In this document: positions 1-10,192 of the stretch, in pieces
Position numbering within the stretch: the stretch's first letter is position 1
How the letters are laid out: every line of letters starts with the position of its first letter
DNA from: Berghia stephanieae
Taxonomy: Eukaryota; Mollusca; Gastropoda; Nudibranchia; Aeolidiidae
Assembly: GCA_034508935.3 (NCBI GenBank)
Contig: CM067445.1
Location: 41,080,890-41,144,889 of the forward strand
Reading direction: 5' to 3'
Length of the DNA: 64,000 nt
Program-made: the position numbers and the translations under genes
The notes under the pieces: model-generated
The model's input: only the letters and a program-made list of their open reading frames with translations
The model's database searches: none
Told to the model about the DNA's origin: nothing

Positions 1-420
1 TTCGAAAATATGATTATGAAACAGTGGATAATAATATCAGAAAGAAATATGCAAGAACCCCCCCCCCCCCCCCCCTAGCGAAAAAAATAATTCTGCCTCA
101 TCGTAGGTGGGATGATTTTTGCTTTTATATTTTTCCTGAATTATCTGCCACTACATCAGACAAACTTTTCAGATTTATAATACAACTATACTTTGAATCG
201 TACAGATGCCCGACATCTCTATTTGTCTTATGACATAATCAAACAATCACAAAGCACCATTTTTGTCATGTGACATAAAGACACGTTTAAATATCTGTCG
301 AAACAGTATCTACGATCAGTTTCTGGCGACCTACATTAAAAAAAAAAAGGTCATATATTATATCATTCTGATTCTCGCTTCACCGATAAATAAATATGAA
401 ATTAAATTTCCTTGACGACG
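1..420. other. non-coding start of window
   Basis: No gene is visible. A C homopolymer sits at about 58-75 and short A runs occur near 338. The only open frame is short and runs through the C tract, so it is not credible as a gene. Confidence 0.6.
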
Positions 421-429
421 ACGATGGTG

Positions 430-524
<95 letters not shown>

Positions 525-540
525 CATGATGATGATGATC

Positions 541-571
<31 letters not shown>

Positions 572-591
572 CGATGATGATGATGATAAAA
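421..591. repeat. (TGC)n and (GAT)n microsatellite
   Basis: About 11 TGC triplets (about 430-462) pass into about 40 GAT triplets with rare GATCAT interruptions. The poly-Asp, poly-Met and poly-His frames across it are artefacts of the triplets. Confidence 0.95.
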
Positions 592-807
592 TGTTTGCTC
601 TCGAAGATTGTTCATTGTGCCTTTTGGCTATTACATTGCAGAAAATAATGAGTGTCTTTTGTTACGGCTTTTGGTTCATGAGATATGATATTAAAAACCC
701 GATATTAATGCGAGATTTAACGAGCTGTAATACAGGGCTGTGGTGATACAGCGTGCAAAATAATTTAAAAAAAAAAACAAAATAAAAGACAATAAATTGT
801 CATATGT

Positions 808-985
808 TCCATCCGACGTGAACGTAGTTTGCAGGTCTGATAACCAAAATTGTTATAGGCTCATTTTTGCAATGGAAAAAAAAAGCAACGCAAAAAAAAA
901 TTGTTCATTACAACTCTGTTAAAGCAGGCCCATAATTGCGTTCGGTTATCAGACCTGCAAATATGTGATGGAGGTTTTATTCCAT
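808..985 (+). mobile_element. MITE-2 copy 1 (inverted-repeat element)
   Basis: The arms begin TTTGCAGGTCTGATAACC at 828 and end with the complement at 961, with a second inner match (TTGTTATAGG against CCCATAATTG). Similarity to the other two copies (4174-4345 and 54250-54412) continues outward to a CACGTCG-like motif, so the true ends are probably 10-20 bp outside the obvious arms. There is no coding capacity. The superfamily is unknown. Confidence 0.75.
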
Positions 986-1089
986 ACGTACCACAAGCTT
1001 TAAGAAGCTAGATAGTGTAGACGTAAAATAAACATGGACATTTTTATGTAGTCACCAATGTTGGACAAACCTTCCACCACATAACTTAA

Positions 1090-1388
1090 TCCAACACGTT
1101 CTTCTTTCAGCTTATCCCGCATTTTGCAGGGTTGCTATAATGAATTCCACTTCTCCTTGCATCTCGGTTCATAGCATCGTCCGCCACCAGGCCCAGTTCT
1201 TTCATATCGTCCTATACCCTATCCAACTTGATTTAATCCAACTTCTTCTTTCAGCTTATCCCGCATTTTGTAGGGTTGCCATAATAAATGCCACATCTCC
1301 TTGCATCTCGGTTCATAGCATCATCCTCCTCCAGGCTCAGTTCTTTCATAACGTCCTGTACCCTATCCAACATAATTTAATTCAATCT
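1090..1388 (-). mobile_element. LINE ORF2 3' end, tandemly duplicated
   Basis: The minus strand reads EDMKELGLVADDAMNRD followed by SNPAKCGIS and a stop. This resembles the C-terminal tail of non-LTR reverse transcriptases of the DRDxWR...NPAKCG type. The segment is present twice with a period of 144 bp (CTTCTTTCAG at 1101 and at 1245), the copies about 85-90% alike by eye. It is 5'-truncated, with no RT core. The clade cannot be named. Confidence 0.65.
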
Positions 1389-1444
1389 TCACCACAATGG
1401 TTAAAAAAAAATTACGCCCTTTCAAAACGGACCATAAGATCCCG

Positions 1445-1626
1445 TCACCTAGGCATTCCATGAAGGAATATAGATACTCCATCAAACAAGATGTCAGATG
1501 TCAACATGAATCACACCCAATCACTTGTCCAAGTGAGCAAATTAGGGGTTACTAATCTAAAAAAAAACATAAATGCCCCTACCGGATCACAGTCCAATAC
1601 CTTAACCACTCGGCCACTTCACCCCC
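1445..1626 (-). mobile_element. SINE-3 copy 1
   Basis: It aligns closely with 60840-61042, sharing the body CCTAGGCATTCCA, GGAATATAGAT and ATCAAACAAGATGTC. The minus-strand head reads GTGGCCGAGTGGTTAAGG, which is the A-box arm of class II tRNAs (Ser/Leu). Here the B-box region is degraded, whereas the 61-kb copy keeps GGGTTCGAGCCCC. Confidence 0.75.
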
Positions 1627-1744
1627 CTGGCTCAGTAGTAAAACGAATCAAAACAAAAAGGGAATATTATTATACATATAATGAAATCTATAAATCTAAA
1701 GCGCATTAAACATCCGACATTAACTAAAATGATGTAAAGAGAGG

Positions 1745-1832
1745 ATAATGAATTGCAGCTACCTTGGATAAGACGCTAGTTTTTCGCAAAGTATCTACCA
1801 GACGCAGCTGACAATCACTCGAGGGACAGAAA
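1745..1832 (-). mobile_element. SINE-2 body fragment
   Basis: It matches the middle of SINE-2 (CTACCTTGGATAAGACGCTAG and TCGCAAAGTA, compared with 42800-42840). The head and tail are missing. Confidence 0.55.
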
Positions 1833-1903
1833 AAAATATGGACTTCGCACGGATCGAAAACGTGACTCTTGCATGCGAAACGAATGCCTTACCTTCTTAG
1901 CTT

Positions 1904-2190
1904 GTGCGGCTATGTGGTCTTGTAGTATGACATTCGCTTTCGGATCCGAAGGTCCTGGGTCCTGGGCGCATAGTTCAGTCCTTGAAAAAGGCTCTTTACT
2001 CACATTCTCTCACCGTACTCGTGTGTAAAATGAGTACCTGGCCGTCAACAGCGTTGTAAAAAAATGTAATATGGCCTAACATGCGTCATGTCTCGTTCTA
2101 TATCTCGTTACGTGCTGCTGTTGGTCAGGGATCCTTTGTAAAGCGCTTTGAGCACGTTTAGTGGATATTCGCAATATAAAAGCTCAAGTT
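1904..2190 (+). mobile_element. SINE-1 copy (tRNA-derived SINE)
   Basis: This entry defines SINE-1. The head reads GTGCGGCTATGTGGTCTTGTAG (A box), CTTTCGGATCCGAAGGTCC and a worn B box; in better copies the B box is GGGTTCGAGCC. The anticodon arm, CTCGCTTTCGGAT...GGTCC, looks most like tRNA-Pro. A tRNA-unrelated body follows (CTCTTTACTCACATTCTCTC; GAGTACCTGGCCG; GCCTAACATGCGTCATGTC). The tail is GCGCTTTGAGCACGTTTAG then TATAAAAGCTCA. Transcription would be by Pol III, and mobility would depend on a LINE. Confidence 0.9.
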
Positions 2191-2727
2191 TTTCTTTAGC
2201 TATCGGGAGTACTGTCTAGGAAATAAAACTGTCAGTTTTCATAGCTAACAATCCCTGCAAAGATCTGCCAATTATTACGAAAAAATTCGTAGAATTACAA
2301 AATTTTGGCTCCAATTTCTGAACTAAATGAGCATCTTGGAGTCGCTAAATGAAATTTGATGCTAGACTTCACCATTCTTAAGATTTTCAAGTGTTATTCA
2401 ATTCTTGTGAAGGTAAATTAAGATTTTTCAATTTAATTATATCGACTACAATTTTAATGTCCAAAAAAATTACGAATTTTTAAGCTTTCAAGTATGAAGG
2501 TTTGCTTTAACATAACGCCAGTGGCACCAGTATTCGAACCTCTAACCGTTCGTGACTTGACCCCACCAAACCACTCATCACTCATCGATTCTTCTTGAGT
2601 GGGAACTTAACGGATAGGATTACCATTATCCATTTTGGATTCTATTATACCAGGGCCTTAATGCTCTTTCTTGCGAGACGGGAAGTGAACAAATGTGATT
2701 CTTTCGTCAACACCCATTGTGAACATT
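2191..2727. other. AT-rich spacer
   Basis: No gene is visible. On the minus strand at about 2520-2580 there is a worn tRNA-like stretch (A-box-like GTGGTTTGGTGG, B box AGGTTCGAATACT), probably the head of a decayed SINE. The rest is unassigned. Confidence 0.5.
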
Positions 2728-2857
2728 TAGTGATAGAGAGAGAGGGAGAGAGATAGCGAGAGAGCGAGAGATAGAGAGAGAGAGAGTGAGAGAGAGAGAG
2801 GGATAACGTGTAGAGAGATAGAGAGAGTGAGAGAGGTTGGGAAAAAGAAAGAGACAA

Positions 2858-2903
<46 letters not shown>

Positions 2904-2943
2904 AGAGAAAGCGAAAGAGAGCTGTAGAGAGATGCAGAGATAG

Positions 2944-3004
<61 letters not shown>

Positions 3005-3115
3005 GAGGGAGAGGGAGAAATGGAAAAAAAGAGAGAGATAGATCGATTGATAGATAGGTATATAGACAGATAAATAGACAGATAGAGATAGATAGATAGA
3101 TATATAGAGAGAGAT

Positions 3116-3170
<55 letters not shown>

Positions 3171-3172
3171 CG
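2728..3172. repeat. (GA)n / (GATA)n tract
   Basis: An imperfect GA-rich microsatellite about 440 bp long with GATA blocks (about 2938-2962 and 3045-3105) and a pure (GA)n end. The Ser-Leu repeat frames on the minus strand are translation artefacts. Confidence 0.95.
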
Positions 3173-3240
3173 ACCCGCGATCGATATAGTTTCCTTTGCG
3201 TGTGAGGCGGGCATTCTACCAACTGAGCTATCGGAGTCCC
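3165..3240 (-). mobile_element. SINE-2 head fragment
   Basis: The minus strand reads GGGACTCCGATAGCTCAGTT then GGTAGAATGCCCGCC, with a B-box-like CGATCGCGGG. This is the tRNA-like 5' head of SINE-2. The body has been lost or replaced by the GA tract. Confidence 0.6.
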
Positions 3241-3358
3241 TCACCCCACCCCATCCCACCACGCCCAGGAAATAGCAATTTCAGTTTTCATAGATTAAAC
3301 TTTTGACGAAAAGCCTTTCACGCCAGTTAAACACAGATTCAAACCTCCAACCCTTCTT

Positions 3359-3360
<2 letters not shown>

Positions 3361-3418
<58 letters not shown>

Positions 3419-3466
3419 TAGATAGATAGATAGATGGATAGATAGATAGATAGATAGACAGATAGA

Positions 3467-3512
<46 letters not shown>
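3361..3512. repeat. (GA)n-(GATA)n-(GA)n microsatellite
   Basis: Two pure (GA)n blocks flank a (GATA)n block at about 3417-3460. Confidence 0.95.
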
Positions 3513-3514
<2 letters not shown>

Positions 3515-3940
3515 CTTTAACCTATTTATGTTTCTTGTTCTACAATAAACTTGCTATAGCCCACTTTTTAGGATAGAGAAAAGATTCTAGAATTACGATT
3601 AATTGGGCATGAGAAAAGGTTAGACAAAATGGAATGGTTCCAATAGGAAACACATATTAATTCCAAAAGCACAATATCAGTGTACTTAGTCACCTAAAAG
3701 ATCCCCTAAACGTTTCATCCAGACACAAGCACAGGATCCCACTAAGAGGAATGCACTTAAACGTTAACAGAATAATATATCGAAAAAAAAAAAAAACATG
3801 GTGAAGAGATATTTTACAAGGAAAGAAAAACATCTCTCAAAACTAATACTTAACATTTGACTGTTTCCCTCACAGCTAAGGACTCCGGCAAGAATCAGGA
3901 CAAAACCAAATAAACTCATTCAGACAGAAAGTAGCATAAA
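3513..3940. other. unique-looking spacer
   Basis: Moderately AT-rich DNA with no open frame of note, no repeat match elsewhere in the window and no RNA-like fold seen by eye. Confidence 0.5.
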
Positions 3941-4092
<152 letters not shown>

Positions 4093-4173
4093 GATAGAAG
4101 ACACGGCAAGTGACCTCCTGCCTATCATGTGATCTACTTCTTATTATATTAAAGTTTAGCTCCGTATAGTCTT

Positions 4174-4345
4174 AATCGACGTGTACATATATACAGGTGT
4201 TCATCCATCCAAAAGCAATTATGGGCCTAGTTTATCATTGTTGTAATGAACATTATTTTGCGTCATATTTTTGAGATTTCCATTTAAAAAATAAGCTCAT
4301 AATGAATTGGGTTATCAGACCTGCAAATGATTGCACGTCGTGCTT
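4174..4345 (-). mobile_element. MITE-2 copy 2
   Basis: It aligns to 808-985 in reverse orientation (TTGTAATGAACATTATTTTG; GGGTTATCAGACCTGCAAA). The outer ends read TCGACGTGTACATATATACA at the left and TGATTGCACGTCG at the right. The left arm is worn. Confidence 0.7.
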
Positions 4346-4461
4346 AATCAATGTGTATCATTTCAATGTCAACAAAAAATCTGATCGACACGGTGGAACA
4401 TATCTTTATAAAACATTTGCATGAGTTTTATCATTCTCATTCGTTGAACGCGGGTTCATTG

Positions 4462-4948
4462 TACAATTCAGAAAAAAGTTTGGAGCGGGCACTTGTGTCA
4501 TTAATGATGAGAAAAATAGGGCACGAGAAGTGTCAGATGGAAACAGAGAATAAAAAGTCATGAGGTCAGTGCCAAACTCAGGTTCCAATTGACACGACAC
4601 CCTCCGTCTGGAGTGTGTCTTGATAGCTCAGTCGGTTTTAAAAAAAAATAAAGTAATGAGCTTTTATATAGAGCAATATCCACTAAACGTGCTCAAATCG
4701 CTTAACAAGGGTCCCTGGCCAACAGCAACGCTTAACATGTAGGACAGACGGTCAGGTACTCATTTTGTACGGTGAGTACGGTGCCGAGCGAGGGTCGTAC
4801 CCAGGACCTTCCGATCTGAAAGCGAGTGTCATACCACAAGACCACATAGCCGCAATTGGATCCTGAGATTGGTACTGACCCCTTGACTTTTTATTCTCTG
4901 TTTTCATCTGGCACTTCTCCATACCCTATTTTTTCATTATACAATCCA
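4462..4948. mobile_element. degraded inverted-arm element related to the 32-34 kb palindrome
   Basis: The left arm (4503-4591) and right arm (4855-4945) are inverted repeats of about 90 bp (CAGAGAATAAAAAGTCA; GAGAAGTGTCAGATGGAAAC against its near complement). The left arm also resembles the 397-bp unit of the 32-34 kb palindrome: AGTTTGGAGCGGGCACTTGTG here, against AGTGAGTGGAGCAGGCACTT there, and GAGAATAAAAA in both. A tRNA-like minus-strand segment (GGCACTGACCTC region; GAGCTATCAAGACACAC) and a SINE-1 copy lie between the arms. It is old and diverged. Confidence 0.55.
4658..4854 (-). mobile_element. SINE-1 copy, internally deleted
   Basis: The tail complement GAGCTTTTATATAGAGCAAT and the head complement ACCACATAGCCGC are both present. 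About 100 bp of the body (the GCCTAACAGGCG block and part of the mid-body) is missing. It lies between the arms of the inverted-arm element. Confidence 0.85.
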
Positions 4949-4970
4949 TAATATTATGATCAAATCATAC

Positions 4971-5243
4971 GTGTTCTTGTGGTATGAAACTCGCTTTCCG
5001 ATCGGATGGCCCATGGTTCGAGCCTCACTCGGCGCATAGTTGAGTCATTGGAGAAGGCTCCTAAGCGCACATTCTCTCACCGTACTCAGGTGTAAAAGAG
5101 TATATGGCCGTTAACAGCGTTTTATCTGACCAAAACAAATGTAATATTGCCTAACAAGCGTGTTCCGTCCTAAAAGTTAAATGGGGCCCCTTGTAAAGCG
5201 CTTTGAGCTTGTTTAGTGGATGCTGCGCTATATAAAAGCTCAG
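4971..5243 (+). mobile_element. SINE-1 copy
   Basis: The A box is partly lost (starts at TTCTTGTGGTATGA). The B box GGTTCGAGCC, the mid-body and the tail TATAAAAGCTCAG are intact. A long (AT)n tract starts directly at its 3' end. Confidence 0.88.
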
Positions 5244-5249
5244 TTAATA

Positions 5250-5273
5250 TATATATATATACATATATATATA

Positions 5274-5341
<68 letters not shown>
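5250..5341. repeat. (AT)n at a SINE-1 3' end
   Basis: An almost pure AT repeat beginning right after the SINE-1 tail, with two short interruptions. Confidence 0.9.
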
Positions 5342-5342
<1 letters not shown>

Positions 5343-5466
5343 ATCTATAAGGTGAACCGCGTTTCAAAGCGGTATGAAGTCTTTGACGGAGTAAAAATAC
5401 TGGGCCTATTGTCGCCTATTGACAATCTTATATAAACAGGAACTTATCATGTCTTTTACTCTCCTT

Positions 5467-5701
5467 CAGATCGGAAGGTCTTGGGTGCTCTGAGCGGCGC
5501 ATAGTTGAGTCCTTGGAAAAGACTCTTTACTCACACTCACATTCTCTCACTAAACTCATTTATAAAATGAGTACATTGCCTTTAACGTTGTCTCTGTTTT
5601 GGAAAAAATGTAATATCGCCTAGCAGGCGTCATGTCACGTCCTACATATCACGTGTTGTTGAGCACGTTTAGTGGATATAATTCGCTATATAAAAGCTCA
5701 A
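5467..5701 (+). mobile_element. SINE-1 copy, 5'-truncated
   Basis: It begins inside the tRNA-like head (CAGATCGGAAGGTC), so the A box is absent and the copy cannot be promoter-competent. The body has a small CACTCA duplication. The GGGACCCCTTGTAAAGCGC block is deleted before the tail. Confidence 0.85.
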
Positions 5702-5865
5702 ATTTTAAGTTTATTGCCCAAACACATATTCTAATAACTTATATGGAATTCTTCCAGAATGTCATCATAAAGAAAACCAGATAATTTTCTATGTGAAAAG
5801 ATGTATTGTAAATTATGATTTTGATACAAATAGAACCAATCAGAAACTTGAGAAAATAAGAGACA

Positions 5866-6220
<355 letters not shown>

Positions 6221-6572
6221 AATTATTATTATAATCATGATCATCATTATTTAATCATTATTACAATTAACAATAGTTATAATGGTGAGATGACATCAAT
6301 AATATCAACAATAGCTAAGTGTCTCGATGTACGGACGGACATCTCACTTCACGTCATGTGTTCTAAAAATTATTATTGTCTCCTGGTGTCAATGTTATGT
6401 TATCTCTAGAGGCCCTCGGGATTTAGGAACCGTTCTTAAACAACGAAGGAGGAGGGTGAGAGAAAGGGATGAACTGAGAGCTTTTATAGAATAGGGAGAG
6501 AAGGATTGGGGTGGGGGGGTGAGCAAGGGTGTGACTGGGAAGGAACGGGCTAGTTTAGGATTTAGATGAAAA

Positions 6573-6608
<36 letters not shown>

Positions 6609-6777
6609 GGAGGAGGAGATGCTTGCCCAGAAAAATCGATTAGGACTTGACGACTCCGGGGAGAAGAATGGGTTATCTGCCTTTACTTTTACTGTGTTGT
6701 CGCATTGACTTTTTCATGTCAGAATTCCTCCACACGGCATTGCCAATAACTTAAGTTTCATTTCGGGTTTTGCTGAT
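6221..6777. other. spacer with a G homopolymer
   Basis: No gene is visible. There is a run of about 35 G at 6571-6607 next to GGA repeats. It could form G-quadruplexes, and its length in an assembly is unreliable. Confidence 0.6.
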
Positions 6778-6930
6778 ATAGATAGAACGAAGCTGACGCC
6801 ACGCAGCTCCTTTTAGTCTTGTTTTTAGTCGGCCTTTTTTATGAGTAGTTCTCACTAAATTGTATCAAAATTAGACTATAATCACATTTGTTACACATGG
6901 TGTGTTGAAATGTTATTTCTGGTTTGCGTT
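6778..6930 (+). mobile_element. MITE-1 copy, 3' end diverged
   Basis: It starts ATAGATAGAACGAAGCTGACG and continues TGAGTAGTTCTCACTAAATTG and TTACACATGGT. In better copies the element goes on to TTTCCGGATGGCAATGTTGTG and CAAGCGCATTCTATCTAT. The last third is not recognisable here. Confidence 0.7.
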
Positions 6931-6946
6931 TCTGGTTTTGTGTGTG

Positions 6947-6949
<3 letters not shown>

Positions 6950-6982
<33 letters not shown>
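6950..6982. repeat. (GT)n microsatellite
   Basis: A GT repeat of about 16 units with a short TATATA interruption. Confidence 0.9.
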
Positions 6983-6985
<3 letters not shown>

Positions 6986-7332
6986 ATGTTTTTTAAAATT
7001 TATTTTGGACTAACGCAGAGCATCGAATAATATCATGAATTTTTCTTGCTCTTTTTAAGAATTATTATTTCTTCTTCTTTTTCTTTCCCCTCGTGATGTC
7101 TTTAAGGCTGAAGGTCAACAAGATGCAGGAATGCTGTGATCTTCCCACATTCGTGCTGAGATCCATAGAGCTTCGACTTTAGTATAGTCTTCTGAGGCCA
7201 AATGGTCCCCCTTTGCTCATCGTACGTTTTTTTTTACTTTGAGGTCACTATTTACCTCGAATTATAGAATACAACAAGAAAGTCAATGGCGTTCAACGCT
7301 TTTAAATAAATTAAATTTGGTGTTTGCTATAT
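6983..7332. other. spacer
   Basis: No gene or window-internal repeat is recognised here. Confidence 0.5.
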
Positions 7333-7447
7333 TGCCGTACTCTGAAAAAAAAAAACACATTAAAAAAAATTTGACCAGGAAAATCGTTGTTCAAACACCG
7401 GTCGATTAAAATGACCATCATCGTGTCAAAAAATGTTAAAACCTTGC
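7333..7447 (+). mobile_element. MITE-3 copy, one end lost
   Basis: It opens with TTGCCGTACTCTGAAAAAAA, matching the left end of the best MITE-3 copy (53672-53831), followed by CACATT...TTTGACCAGGAAAA and CGATTAAAATGACC. The right inverted end is not seen. Confidence 0.6.
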
Positions 7448-7454
7448 ATATTGA

Positions 7455-7637
7455 AGAAACGAAATTGACGTCACACAACTCTTTGTTATTGTTTTTAGAC
7501 AGCCATTTTAATTATCTCTAAATTATATCAATCAGGCTATATACGCTTAAGGTTACATACTGTTTTGTTTGTTACTATGTTATATCCCACTGGCGGATTT
7601 GTGAGTACTTTACATAATCGCATAGCATCAATACAAT
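7455..7637 (+). mobile_element. MITE-1L copy
   Basis: It shares the MITE-1 5' half (GACGTCACACAACTCTTTG, TTATTGTTTTTAGAC) but ends differently, with CTGGCGGATTTGTGAGTAC then TTTACATAATCGCATAGCAT. That tail recurs near 17.1, 39.0, 54.97 and 62.5 kb. I treat it as a longer sister family. Confidence 0.65.
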
Positions 7638-7728
7638 AAACATAATAAAGAGACAGAGTGGTTAACAACTTAAAAGTGTGTATTTGTGTATGTGTGGGCA
7701 CGTGTATCTATGTTTGTGCGTGTACGTG

Positions 7729-7756
7729 CACGAGAGAGAGAGTGAGTAAGAAACAG

Positions 7757-7820
<64 letters not shown>

Positions 7821-7860
7821 ATGGAGTAGAAAACCGGAAAGGGGACGCAAGGGGGGGGGG
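7729..7860. repeat. (GA)n with flanking G runs
   Basis: (GA)n at about 7760-7812 is followed by G homopolymers at 7813-7821 and 7851-7860. Confidence 0.95.
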
Positions 7861-8275
7861 CAGTTTGTGGTCATGTTATCGAAAATAGATATAATAATTG
7901 GTTATCGCATTCTTAATTGGCCTAATTTGATTCCGGTTTCGCAAAAACAGCCATCCGCCCCTTTACTGTTTTTGATTAGAGAAAGTTATATGGCAAAAAT
8001 AACAATGTTATATCTGTTCTTCACGGTTGAGTGAATTCCCGTCCTCCTCTTTTCTCAACATACCTTGCTATATTTTTGTTATCATTATAGTTATTGTCGA
8101 TAATTGCTGATACGTTTCTAGGACGATGCCTGCCATTATGAAAATATGTGTCTAATCGCCTCAAAACGTTATTATGTCGGGGGAACAGGGTCGGAGGGGG
8201 GGGGGGGGGGGAGCCGGATCCGAAAAGGGAAATTTAAAAATTTTTAAAGAGCAAAAAATGAGAATTTTAACTTAA
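7861..8275. other. spacer with a G run
   Basis: No gene is visible. There is a G run of about 18 at 8195-8212. Confidence 0.5.
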
Positions 8276-8480
8276 GCCCATGGAGCAGGATTTTTTCCGT
8301 TTCTATAGCGTGAAACTGACAATAGCAATTACTTGATACCCTATGGATTGGACGTTAATCCATCGCAAATTACTCTCAGCCAGATGAAATATACCCAGCT
8401 ACCCAACCAATTCTGGGTAGACAGTAGGGTTTGGAAATAATATCGGCTTCACCCGGTATCGATGCCGATTCCCTTTTAGT
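8276..8480 (-). mobile_element. SINE-2 copy, head diverged
   Basis: It carries the SINE-2 3' half in minus orientation: CATGGAGCAGGATTTTTTCC, ATAGCGTGAAACTGACAATA and GCAATTACTTG. The far end, ACCCGGTATCGATGCCGA, is the remnant of the B-box side of the head. Confidence 0.65.
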
Positions 8481-8860
8481 GTCATTTTAAGAAACCATTT
8501 TATTTGTCCTCAATAACATTTTTTTTTTGAATAACCCAAATCTCATTTTTTTTCCTTTGTGCCTAGTCTTCACACAATGCCTGACGCTTTTCCAAACGAT
8601 AACACGCTTGTAGAACTTTGGAACTCACCAAAGTTAAGTCAGAATCTCGTTGGTAAAGTATTCTAACTAACTTCAATTTTTATCATCGAAATCACTCAAA
8701 ATATATAGATTTAATTCGATACTAAGCTGCTAGAAGCTGTTGATTGTAAAAAGTAATGAATAAAAAACGAATATAACAGGTTTTAAGCGATATGTTTCTT
8801 ATTCTTCCTAGTCTAATTAATGTGCACGTGTGTTTTAATCATAGGGCACTAGACAATTTA
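8481..8860. other. spacer
   Basis: AT-rich, with no gene and no recognised repeat. Confidence 0.45.
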
Positions 8861-9112
8861 AGAAGAAGAAGGTGGAGGAGGAGGAGGAGGAGGAAGAAGA
8901 AGAAGAGAAGGAGGAGGAGGAAAGAAAAGAAGAAGAAGAAGAAGAAGAAGAAGAAGAAGAAGAAGAAGAAGAAGAAGAAGAAGAAGAAGAAGAAGAAGAA
9001 GAAGAAGAAGAAGAAGGAAGAAGAAGAAGAAGAAGAAGAAGAAGAAGAAGAAGAAGAAGAAGAAGAAGAAGAAGAAGAAGAAGAAGAAGAAGAAGAAGAA
9101 GAAGAAGAAGAT
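8861..9112. repeat. (GAA)n/(GAG)n purine tract
   Basis: About 250 bp of almost pure purine on the plus strand: GGA-rich at first, then about 70 GAA units. Such tracts can form triplexes. The Glu, Lys, Arg, Ser and Phe repeat frames here are artefacts. Confidence 0.95.
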
Positions 9113-9214
9113 GGTGAAGACGAAAAAGAATACGAAGAAAATATAAGGTATAAAATGTAGAGAAAAATAAAAATAAGAAGTTCACTATGATTACTGAGGT
9201 ATCCTTTGTTGCCA

Positions 9215-9500
9215 TCAACGACGACGATAAGGATAATAATGAAGGTGATAATGAAAAAAAGGAATAGGAGTAGTAAAGGCTGATTGATATTCGAACCTCT
9301 CAACGGACCACATCTTTGCATGACCAGTTAATACAAGACCACGGTCCAATCCTCGCGTTGTGGACACAAGAACAAATCAATGTTATATAGATGGACAATG
9401 ATGTGGAGTGAAATCCCAACGGGAATATTCTGTATTGACCTCACAGTCATATATTTTGGGTGGAAAAAGTCATTTTATCCAGTCACAGGTCAACTCTTAA
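9215..9500 (+). repeat. dispersed repeat R, copy 1 (unoccupied mariner site)
   Basis: It aligns to 10072-10192 joined with 11537-11690 (GATAATGAAGGTGATAATGA; ATATTCGAACCTCTCAACGG; GGAATATTCTGTATTGACCT). Its minus strand carries a B-box-like GAGGTTCGAATATC, so it may derive from a tRNA-like element. The dinucleotide TA at about 9332, in CCAGTTAATACAAGACC, is the undisturbed form of the mariner target. Confidence 0.8.
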
Positions 9501-9634
9501 ACTCTTATTTCCTGCTTTTGTTGACATCTCATCTGGGTGGGGATTGGATTAAATTAAGTTTTATCTATATTTCAGCACGAATTGTTTTCAATGGTTGCTT
9601 TGTCCTGCGCTGAAAAGACAAATTTTAAGAAGAA

Positions 9635-9697
9635 GACGGAGAAGAAGAAGAAGAAGAAGAAGAAGAAGAAGAAGAAGAAGAAGAAGAAGAAGAAGAA
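9635..9697. repeat. (GAA)n microsatellite
   Basis: About 20 GAA units, starting from AGAAGACGGAGAAG. Confidence 0.95.
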
Positions 9698-9758
9698 TTA
9701 AATAAAAAGTCGAGATGATAGAGAAGAAGATTAAAAAGTTCATTTTGAGTCAGTTATT

Positions 9759-9972
9759 TATAGATAATGTGCGCTTGGCTAAGAAACATTGCCATCCGGA
9801 ATTATAACGGTGCAACGCACGAATCTAAGTGTAACCTTGAAGGTATATAGTCAATAATTATAAATAATAATCAATACATTTTTTGTGAGAATTACTCATA
9901 AACGCGGATGGCAAAAAAACAAAAAAAAAAAACAAAGCCCTGAGTGATATCAATTTTGTTCTATCTATTGTT
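9759..9972 (-). mobile_element. MITE-1 copy, nearly full length
   Basis: It runs from ATAGATAATGTGCGCTTGGC to TTTTGTTCTATCTATTG, so both terminal inverted repeats (ATAGATAGAA-type) are recognisable. The body contains TTGCCATCCGG and AAACGCGGATGGCAAAA. Some extra AT-rich bases sit in the middle. Confidence 0.8.
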
Positions 9973-10071
9973 CTCATCAATGATGCGCTCAGAGTCCACT
10001 GTTCATTAGAGGTAGATGCGCGGTATAAATGTTTATCATTATTATTACTATCAGTATTATCATTAATAGTG

Positions 10072-10192
10072 ACGAAGACAGCGAAGATAATGATGATAAT
10101 GAAGCTGATAATGAAAAAGGAAAGAGAATAATGAAGGCTATATTGGTATTCGAACCACTCATCGGACCACATCTATGCGTGACCAGTTGATA
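10072..10192 (+). repeat. repeat R, copy 2, left part
   Basis: The left flank of the mariner insertion. It matches 9215-9333 and ends at the target TA (10191-10192). The right part resumes at 11537. Confidence 0.8.

Noticed and set aside
358-746. Long poly-Asp, poly-His and poly-Met frames
   Set aside because: They are triplet-repeat translations in several phases at once, as are similar frames at 5.8, 8.8, 11.9, 20.6, 24.4, 29.9, 37.5 and 60.1 kb.
2645-3262. 205-codon Ser/Leu-rich minus-strand frame
   Set aside because: It is the translation of (GA)n/(GATA)n and has no non-repeat coding content.
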